From Bacteroidia bacterium (GTDB taxonomy: Bacteria; Bacteroidota; Bacteroidia; J057), in the NCBI GenBank assembly GCA_030430575.1, contig JAUIKF010000051.1, positions 1 through 63,996 on the forward strand: a stretch of 63,996 nucleotides of DNA, read 5' to 3'. The notes under the pieces were generated by a model. The model searched no databases. It had not been told where the DNA came from and worked only from the letters and a program-made list of their open reading frames with translations. Below are positions 16,211-24,200 of the stretch, one piece after another; position 1 is the first letter of the stretch, and each line of letters begins with the position of its first letter. The position numbers were made by a program, and so were the translations under genes.

Positions 16211-17311
16211 TTACATTTCTGATATGATCATATTCCATTGTTTTTTATGTTCATACTTCAAGGCAGAATCTGACTCCACTAAGTTGACATAGTTTTCAAT
16301 GAACTCAGATGTATTGAGAAGCAATCGAAGATAATAGGTTAAGGAATGAACCAAACCATTGACGATTACGTGACATCCATGAATATTCTTGATTCTTTCA
16401 ATTTCCTTGTCAATATTTTTAGACTCCTTCAGGTCAATATTGGCAGTTGAAAGTAGATAGTAGCGGTTTACCTGAGTTGTCTTGAATTTTTCAAAAGCAT
16501 CTCTTACCAATTGTAAGGTAATTGGAATTCCATGTTTAACTTCAACTGCTTCATAAGATTTTCCTCTTTCGTCCACAATATCAATATCACCTATTCTTCC
16601 ACTTCTGCTATCAGCAGAAGTATGGCTTTCGATTTGAAGGAGTTTTTTTCCAGTATATCTTTTTGCTTCAAGGATCATACATTGGTATACAGCATATAAA
16701 GCCAAAACAGGTAAACGAGATGCCCCTTCTGCTGAATATTTTGCATTAAAGTGCTTGGTGAGCAATTCTATAATGGTTCCTATAGGTAAATTTAGGGGTT
16801 TGGCCAGGTCAATTTCTTGACTATTTCTTTTGATAATGAGTCCTTGAAGCAGATAACTCAATCCCTCATCTAGGTCATCTCCATTTTGGATGAAATTAAT
16901 GGTTTCAAGAAAAGCTTGTTTGAGAGCAGCAGGTCTTATCGCCCCAGAATAAGCCAAGTTGTAAGGCTTTTTTTGCTCTAACGAACGAGTTAGCCATCCG
17001 CTTTCAGCCATGGAAGGGAATTTAGCATCCTTCAGAAAAGGAGTAATATAATTTGTGTCGAACGTTCTTCCTGAATAGCCTCCAGGAATACTTGTTTGGT
17101 GATTGCGAATATCTTGTTCAGGATATAGGGTTTTATAAACAAAGCTTGTAAAAACTACGGCCAAAACCCCTTTGGAAGATTCTGATTTTGCTAAAATTAA
17201 ATCAAGATTCTTAGTAGTGGCCTTAGGTAAATCTGATTTGATAAAATCATCAGAACCAACTAATTCCATTGCCTGAGCATAGAGATTGTTAAGAAATATT
17301 GCTGGCTCCAC
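16211..17311 (-). CDS. type II restriction endonuclease, SacI-like
   Basis: 366 residues. Segments NYITPFLKDAKFPSMAESGW, LTRSLEQKKPYNLAYSGAI and the C-terminal GDIDIVDERGKSYEAVEVKH match what I remember of the RE_SacI family; the last one (D-I-D-x10-E-V-K) is a PD-(D/E)XK-type catalytic core. Its start appears to be GTG at 17311, separated by one base from the stop of the methylase gene, so the two are translationally coupled. The known SacI enzyme cuts GAGCTC; whether this one does is inference. GC content is well below the flanks, in keeping with horizontal transfer. Confidence 0.8.
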   Translation of the reverse strand: MEPAIFLNNLYAQAMELVGSDDFIKSDLPKATTKNLDLILAKSESSKGVLAVVFTSFVYKTLYPEQDIRNHQTSIPGGYSGRTFDTNYITPFLKDAKFPSMAESGWLTRSLEQKKPYNLAYSGAIRPAALKQAFLETINFIQNGDDLDEGLSYLLQGLIIKRNSQEIDLAKPLNLPIGTIIELLTKHFNAKYSAEGASRLPVLALYAVYQCMILEAKRYTGKKLLQIESHTSADSRSGRIGDIDIVDERGKSYEAVEVKHGIPITLQLVRDAFEKFKTTQVNRYYLLSTANIDLKESKNIDKEIERIKNIHGCHVIVNGLVHSLTYYLRLLLNTSEFIENYVNLVESDSALKYEHKKQWNMIISEM

Positions 17312-17312
17312 T

Positions 17313-18533
17313 TTAGGCTGTTGTTTTTAATAATTGCTTCTTTATTTGCTTAGCTACTTCTTTGATCATTGGAACAGCGACAGAATTTCCAATCTGTTTA
17401 TATAGTTCTGAACGGTTACTAATAAGCCTAAACTTTTTAGGAAACCCCATTATTCTGTAGCATTCTTGGATAGTTAATTTTCTTACTTTATTCTCATGCC
17501 ATATCCAAAATCTGCCTGAAGATTCTTGTGAAGGCAGCGCAGGGTGTACCCCTTCTGTAGAGTATATTCGATTAGGTTGTTTATGTACGCGTGATAGATG
17601 CTGAGTCCCAGGGCGTACACCTGCTTTTCTAATAGCTTTGTTCCTATATCCAGCAAAAATAAGTCCTGATTCTTGACGCTTCATTTCATCTAAAATCGTA
17701 TAAGGTTCATTTAAGAACTCAAAGTCATTTTCCTTATCTAGAAAATCTTTTAGAATAGGTTTAGGTTGCTTATCAAGCTTTGAGAAGTCAAATTTATTCT
17801 TTTTATGTCCAATAATGATGATCCTTTCCCGGTTCTGGGGAACCCCAAAATCAGAAGCATTTAATACCTTTTTGGAGACAATGTAACCAAGTTCTTCTAA
17901 GTGCTGAACAATGGCAGAAAGTGTTCTTTTTTTGTCATGATAGACTAAGTGTTTAACATTTTCTAACAATATAACTTCTGGTTCGTGCGCTTCTATTATT
18001 TTAAATACATAATAAATTAATGTACCCCTAGTATCTTCAAAACCTTTCATTTTTCCTGAAATGCTAAATGGTTGGCAGGGAAAACCTGCACATAAGACAT
18101 TGTGCTTAGGAACAATATTTAGGTTTATTTTTGTAATATCTCCAAATGGTACTTCTCCAAAATTCAATTCATAAGCCTTCTGGGCATGATAGTTAAACTC
18201 TGAGGAGAATACGCATTTTCCGCCTACTTCCTGCATAGGAATTCTAAATCCACCTATACCCGCAAAGAGATCGATAAAAGTGAATTCAGGATCCTGCGGC
18301 TCGGGAAATGGGATATCCCATTTAAGAGGTAGCATAGCCTGCAATTGAGGCTCTGATACCATCTTTAATTCACTACTTATTGTATCATAATATTTCTTTG
18401 CTCTTTTCTCAAAAGGTTGTGCAATTTCACTTGAATAATTCTGAAGATAATGGGTAAAAAATGCTAAATCTTCAGCATTTCCATTCATTTCCTCAAGATG
18501 TAAACCAGGTCTTAAAGATGAATATTTAAGCAT
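17313..18533 (-). CDS. DNA (cytosine-5)-methyltransferase
   Basis: 406 residues with the C5-methylase motifs in order: motif I FIDLFAGIGGFR (about residue 86), motif IV AGFPCQPFSISG with the catalytic Cys, motif VI LLENVKHL, motif VIII FGVPQNRERIIIIG, and motifs IX-X with RIMGFPKKF and YKQIGNSVAVP near the C-terminus. An N-terminal extension of about 80 residues precedes motif I. The enzyme methylates the recognition site of the paired endonuclease so the host DNA is protected. The gene precedes the endonuclease gene in the operon, so the protecting activity is made first. The whole pair is AT-rich. Confidence 0.95.
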   Translation of the reverse strand: MLKYSSLRPGLHLEEMNGNAEDLAFFTHYLQNYSSEIAQPFEKRAKKYYDTISSELKMVSEPQLQAMLPLKWDIPFPEPQDPEFTFIDLFAGIGGFRIPMQEVGGKCVFSSEFNYHAQKAYELNFGEVPFGDITKINLNIVPKHNVLCAGFPCQPFSISGKMKGFEDTRGTLIYYVFKIIEAHEPEVILLENVKHLVYHDKKRTLSAIVQHLEELGYIVSKKVLNASDFGVPQNRERIIIIGHKKNKFDFSKLDKQPKPILKDFLDKENDFEFLNEPYTILDEMKRQESGLIFAGYRNKAIRKAGVRPGTQHLSRVHKQPNRIYSTEGVHPALPSQESSGRFWIWHENKVRKLTIQECYRIMGFPKKFRLISNRSELYKQIGNSVAVPMIKEVAKQIKKQLLKTTA

Positions 18534-18923
18534 TTTTTATAGGGTAATTTCTTTTAGTTAGTAAAAAACGATCTTTATTTTAGTAATATATCTATTAGTA
18601 TTAGCATCAAGTTGGTATCTTACTAGATGTCACATTTTATCAAAATTATCAATCTTTTCTAAGAAAGTAAGATGAAGCAACGTAGTCTCGATAAGTCCAA
18701 AATTAGCATTTTAATTCAAAAACCCTCAAAATATTGCGTAAAATTTTAGCATTACATATGGCTTCTCAACATGTATAAGGATTATTACACTAACTTTCCA
18801 CAAAACTTTTCCTCAATTGTGAAATTTTATCTAGACTTCACTCTTGTTGGTAGAATTTGATAATCATAGCAAATTTCACCCAACATATCCGGGCACCTTT
18901 TTCAACCTAATCCCATGTAAGCC
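18534..18923. other. AT-rich intergenic region upstream of the restriction-modification operon
   Basis: A divergent gap of 390 bases that must carry promoters for the methylase operon and for the MuiA-like gene. Base composition changes sharply near 18870 from AT-rich to the normal level, which probably marks the edge of the transferred segment. I see no control (C-protein) gene or att site. Confidence 0.45.
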
Positions 18924-20891
18924 ATGCGCTTTTCTTCATTTATTATCACCCCCATTTTTCTCCTGCTCCTTCCCAGTCTATTTGCGGCTTCGCCCAAAGA
19001 AGTCAGTTCCAAAGCCAAGGAAGTCACCATCTTCCTCAACGGGGCACAAGTCACACGGACGGCCAATACTCCCATCTCTAGTGGTACCAGCACGCTTTTG
19101 TTCACCAAGCTTCCCGCGCGCCTGGACCCTGGCAGTGTCCAGGTCAAAGGCGAAGGGTCCTTCACGATCCTTTCCGTCACCCATCAGTTGAAGTACCCTG
19201 ATGTAGTAGAAATTAAGGTGGTAGCCCCGCCAAAAGCAGAGATCGCTGCCCTTCAAGCGCAGCGCCAAAAGCTTCAAGATCAAATTTCGCTGGAACAAAC
19301 GCTCTTAGCGATCTTCCAAAAGGAAGAAGCCCTCCTCAACGCCAACCAAAAGCTGACCACACCTACCACGGTGGCTACGCCAGCAGAGATCGCTGCCATG
19401 GCCGATCTTATCCGAGGACGCTACAAGGACATCTATCAGCAACAGTGGGATTCGGGCATCAAGATCCGCGATTGGCAGGCAAAAGTCGCTGAGATCGATC
19501 AGAAACTGGCTGCCCTCAATGCACCAGCCCAACCCCAAAAAGAAATCAAAGGCAAGGTCTACAGCGAGGTACTGGTGACGGTAACTTCCTCTTCCTCCCT
19601 TACAGGGCGATTTACCCTCACCTACCAGGTGCCTGGGGCGGGTTGGCTGCCAGCCTATGATCTACGGGTAAAAGATGTTGCCCATTCCATTAAGTTGAGC
19701 TATAAGGCCAATGTATTCCAAAGTTCAGGAGAAGATTGGAAAAATGTGAAATTGACTCTTTCCACAGGAAATCCCAATCAAAAAAGCACCAGCCCCGTCC
19801 TGAACCCTTGGTACCTCAACTATCAGCAAAATCAGCCTGTCTCAGGAAGAAATGGAGGAAAGAATCTCGGTGCTTATAATGCAAATGTCCGTACCATCCA
19901 GGGGCGCATCACGGATGCCAATTCAGGTGAGCCACTTATAGGTGCGGTAATCGTCATCAAGGGAACAACTGTGGGGGTCATGGCAGATGAGCGAGGGTAC
20001 TATTCTCTTTCTGTACCGCCAGGAGGGACAAGCGTTCAAGTCAGTTATGTAGGGTATAAGAAAACAGAAATGGCTATCAGCAATACCACGATGAATATCC
20101 CTTTGGCTACGGATGTCATGACATTGGATGAAGTGGTGGTGACGGCCTATGAGACGGACGATGTATATGCAGCGGGGAGGGTCGCTGGGGTATCCAAAGC
20201 CAAACGACAGAAAAAGATGAAGGACGACTTCAATTCCGTCACTGGTACGACTATTCCTTTGATCATCAATCCCATTCAGAAAGCCACCAATATCGAGTTT
20301 GAAATTAAAGAAACGTATACGATTCCTAGCGATGGCAAAAGTTATGGAGTAGAAATGACTACTTATGACCTTGACGCAGAGTATGAGTATTACTGCGTGC
20401 CCAAATTGGACCTCAATGCCTACCTCACGGCCCGCATTGCGGGCTTTGAGTCGCTCAATCTGCTCGAAGCAGAAGCCAATCTCTTCTTCGAAGGCACCTT
20501 CCTTGGCAAGACCTTGCTTAACGTGCGCAGTACTTCTGACACCATGAACATAGGTCTCGGCCCCGACCGCAACATCGTCGTGACCCGCACGAAGCTCAAG
20601 GAATTCTCCAAACGTCAGTTTGTGGGGGGTAAGCGCAGCGAGACGCGCGCCTTTGACATCGAAGTGCGCAACCAGAAGCGCCAGCGTGTGCGTCTGATCG
20701 TCGAAGACCAGTTCCCCGTCTCCCAGAATGCGGAGATTGAGATCATACACCACAATTATAAGGGCGCGATCCTCGACGAAAATACCGGTATCCTACGCTG
20801 GACCTTTGACCTCAAAGGCGGAAAAAGCGATAAGGCCAACCTCAAGTACGAGGTGAAATTGCCGAAGAGTGCTTCGATTTCGCTGGAATAG
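18924..20891 (+). CDS. MuiA-like protein (DUF4140/DUF4139) with inserted CarboxypepD_reg-like domain
   Basis: 655 residues with signal peptide MRFSSFIITPIFLLLLPSLFA. DUF4140 follows (AKEVTIFLNGAQVTR, about 30-100), then a coiled region (IAALQAQRQKLQDQISLEQT) and DUF4139 (GRFTLTYQVPGAGWLPAYDL, about 220 on). DUF4139 is interrupted around 325-415 by GRITDANSGEPLIGAVIVIK...SYVGYK...DEVVVTAYE, the carboxypeptidase-regulatory-like plug typical of SusC/TonB receptors. DUF4139 resumes and ends the protein. MuiA-like proteins are secreted or periplasmic and of poorly known role; the first one was linked to mucoidy in a Pseudomonas. Start at 18924 is the first ATG giving a full signal peptide. Confidence 0.88.
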   Translation: MRFSSFIITPIFLLLLPSLFAASPKEVSSKAKEVTIFLNGAQVTRTANTPISSGTSTLLFTKLPARLDPGSVQVKGEGSFTILSVTHQLKYPDVVEIKVVAPPKAEIAALQAQRQKLQDQISLEQTLLAIFQKEEALLNANQKLTTPTTVATPAEIAAMADLIRGRYKDIYQQQWDSGIKIRDWQAKVAEIDQKLAALNAPAQPQKEIKGKVYSEVLVTVTSSSSLTGRFTLTYQVPGAGWLPAYDLRVKDVAHSIKLSYKANVFQSSGEDWKNVKLTLSTGNPNQKSTSPVLNPWYLNYQQNQPVSGRNGGKNLGAYNANVRTIQGRITDANSGEPLIGAVIVIKGTTVGVMADERGYYSLSVPPGGTSVQVSYVGYKKTEMAISNTTMNIPLATDVMTLDEVVVTAYETDDVYAAGRVAGVSKAKRQKKMKDDFNSVTGTTIPLIINPIQKATNIEFEIKETYTIPSDGKSYGVEMTTYDLDAEYEYYCVPKLDLNAYLTARIAGFESLNLLEAEANLFFEGTFLGKTLLNVRSTSDTMNIGLGPDRNIVVTRTKLKEFSKRQFVGGKRSETRAFDIEVRNQKRQRVRLIVEDQFPVSQNAEIEIIHHNYKGAILDENTGILRWTFDLKGGKSDKANLKYEVKLPKSASISLE

Positions 20892-21288
20892 GATAGGATT
20901 TATTGAACCATATAAGGCATTTAAGGGCATAGAAGGGAAGAATAAGCCACGGATTACACGAATTTGCACGGATTAAGAGAAAAATCTGTGAAAATCTGTG
21001 TAATCCGTGGTTCTCTTTTTCTTACATCTACGCTGTAAAGTACTGATAGTCAGTTCATACTTTCATTTTCATTTTCATTTTTATTTTCATTCTTTCCTCA
21101 AGCCGTAGCTTGATTCACGAAGCGGGAATCCCTAATTTAGCCTATAAGGAATAATTACTTCAAAAATCATCAATCCCTTCGGCAAGCTCAGGGCATGCCT
21201 TGTTCGATATTCTGCAATCAAAAAATATCCAAACAAGGCAAATGCCTTTCTGCTATCCCTAATTCATCAATCAATTATTAATCTCCTT
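20892..21288. other. repeat-rich intergenic region
   Basis: Holds an inverted repeat at 20947-21010 (CCACGGATTACAC / GTGTAATCCGTGG arms, extending imperfectly inwards), a copy of the CCTTCGGCAAGCTCAGGGC repeat at 21176-21199, and a 24-base sequence at 21198-21221 that recurs exactly at 53785-53808. An AT-rich TCAATCAATTATTAAT tract precedes the next start. Confidence 0.6.
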
Positions 21289-24200
21289 ATGAAATCCTGG
21301 TTTCTGCCCCTCCTCCTCATCGCAACGCTTTTTGTTGCCTGTGACCGCAATGCCGTCAAAGTGGTCAATTTTGAACCACAAGGCGAAGTGCAAGCTCTTC
21401 AATCCTTCAGCATTGAATTTGACAAAGACCTCGCGCCACTTGAACTGCAAGACCAGTGGTTGGACGACGAGTTTGTGGAATTTTCTCCAGCGATCCCCGG
21501 TCGCTTTAAGTGGCTGAATGGCCATTCCCTGATCTTCTCGCCTGATCAGGCGCTGATGCCGAGCCAGGACTATACGGCCAAAATCGACCGCAAGCGTGTG
21601 CTTTTTTCCCATAAAGGCAGCCTCAAATCGGCTACTTACAATTTCCATACGCCGCATTTCTCTGCGGTCAATTCAGATCTCTACTGGGAGCAAGTACCCC
21701 ACGCAGATCATCGCTTGCGCGTCGTCGCCAACCTACACTTCAATTATGAAGTGGACCCCGTAAAGCTGATGACACACCTGGAGGTGAGTCACGAAGGTAA
21801 GCCAAGGGCAGATTTTGTGGTGCAAACAGAAGGCCCAGCAAAGGTGATCGCTGTGAGCCTGGGAGAAGTCCAGCAAACGGACCAGGAGCAGGCGTTTACA
21901 GTGAAATTAAAAAAAGGACTCACGCCTGTATTTGACCGAAATGCCTTGGTGAATGACCGAGAATTTTCGATGACGCTACCGCCGATTCAGCAGTTGGCGA
22001 TCCTGGGCGTAAGTGCAGGCTTCAATGGGCAACAATCGTGGATTGAGATTAGCACTACCCAAGAAGTCGATAAGGACAAAGTTTCCCAATTTGTGGAGAT
22101 CGAGCCTGCGGTACGTGGCCTGACCTATACGGTTCAGGAAAACCGCGTGCGTATAGAGGGAAATATCAAAGCAGGGAACGAAGTCACCTTGAAGGTCAAA
22201 AAAGGCCTTCCAGGCCTCTATGGGGGGACACTGGAAAACGAATATACACAGCGCGTAGCGATTGCAGACTTGGAGCCAAGCCTGGGATTTGCGGATAGAG
22301 GGATGTATTTGCTTAAAGGCGGGGAGCAAAACCTCAATCTGGAAGCAGTGAATGTAGAGAAAGCAGAGGTCACCGTACACGAAGTCTTTAAAAACAACCT
22401 GCTTTTCTTTTTTTACAACAATTATCAATACAACAACAACTACCACAATAGCCGATACAACAACTATGGCAGTGAGTATTATGTCAATTATTATGGCAAA
22501 CAGTTGTATTCTAAGACGCTAGAGTTTGAGCCTGCCAAAAACAGCAAGCAGCTTCAGACCATCAACCTAGACGATGTCTTGGGTCAGCGGTTCAAAGGCA
22601 TATACATCGTCACGGCGAATTCTCACCAAGACTACTGGCGGCGCGATGCGCGCCTGGTGGCTATCTCAGACATTGGTCTGATCGCCAAATACGCCGATGA
22701 CGAGCTCCTTGTCTTCGCCAATTCCCTCAAAACCGCTGAGCCGATGGCTGGCGTCAAAGTTAAATTGATCTCCACCAATAACCAGCAGCTTTTTGAAGGC
22801 ACCACGGATATCGGTGGGGTGGTCAAATTCAATAATATCCGTGATGAGATGGACGGCTTTCATCCCGCCCTCGTAATGGCGGAGATAGGAGATGACTTCA
22901 ACTTCCTGGACGTGCGGTCGGCCTATGTGGAGACTTCTCGTTTCGATGTAGGGGGTAAATCACTTGGGCCAGATGGGTACCAATGTTTTCTCTACGGCGA
23001 TAGAAACCTCTATCGTCCAGGCGAGAAAGTGCATCTTTCTGGCATCTTGCGTGACCGCAATATGGGCACCGTCAAAGGCTTGCCTGTTGTACTGAAGGTG
23101 GTGACTCCACGTGGCAAGGAGCTGAACTCGTTTCAGCAAGAGCTAAACGCCGAAGGCGCTTTTGAAGTGACGGTAGACTTGCCAGCCTTTGCAGAGACAG
23201 GTAGCTACCGGGCAGAGCTGATGACGGGAGATGACCAGTACTTGCGCTCGCTAAATTTCAGTGTAGAGGAATTTGTCCCTGACAAAATGCGCGTGATGCT
23301 TGACCCCGACCAGGAAGTGGTGGACATGGGCAAAAACTTCAGCATGGGCATTGATGCGCAATACTTCTTTGGTGCGCCTGCTGCCAATCACAAATACGAA
23401 TGTGACATCCGGCTCCGCCATGCCAATTTTCACAGCAAAACCTATTCAGACTTTAATTTTAGCAATATCAGCGGCCAAAATTCCCCCCTCGATAATGTCT
23501 TTTTGCAAGGCGAATTGGATGAACAAGGCAAGGGGAATGTGAATATGACCGTTCCTGGGGATATAAAGTCTACAGGCTACTTGAAGGGGACTGCCCGTGT
23601 CAGTGTTTTTGATGCGACAGGTCGCACGGTGAATGAATATGCAGACTTTAAGGCCTATCCCAACAACTATTTCTTGGGGATCAAAGCCAAAGGCTATTAC
23701 TACCATGGACTCAATCAGGACATCAATTTTGACCTCGTGGCGGTCAATCCCAAAGATGAGGCCATCGGCAACTTCCAGGCAGAAGTGACCTTGGTCCGCC
23801 ATGAGTGGCGCACCGTCCTCAGCCGCGCCAATAATGGCGGGCGCTACCGCTATATGTCGGAGCGGCACGCGATAGAGGAGTGGAAGAAGGAAGTGACCTT
23901 GGGGGCAAAACCTACCCCTTTCAGCCTGAAAGTAGATAAATCGGGACGATATGAACTACGGGTATCGCGCAAAGGCAGTGGAACTTACGTGTCTCAGCGC
24001 TTTTATGCCTACTACTACGGACGCTCCACGGCTAGCTCTTTTGAGATCGACAAAGAAGGCCGAGTAGAGATCATTTTGGATAAAGAAAAATATGCGCCGG
24101 GCGAAAAAGCACGTGTGCTGTTTGTAACGCCCTTCACGGGCAAGATGCTCGTGACAGTGGAGCGTGACCGCATATTGGATCACCGCTACATCGATGTGAC

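Noticed and set aside
22390-22500. Asn/Tyr-rich stretch as a frameshift artefact
   Set aside because: Frame is open on both sides with normal MG-domain sequence, so it is a real low-complexity segment.
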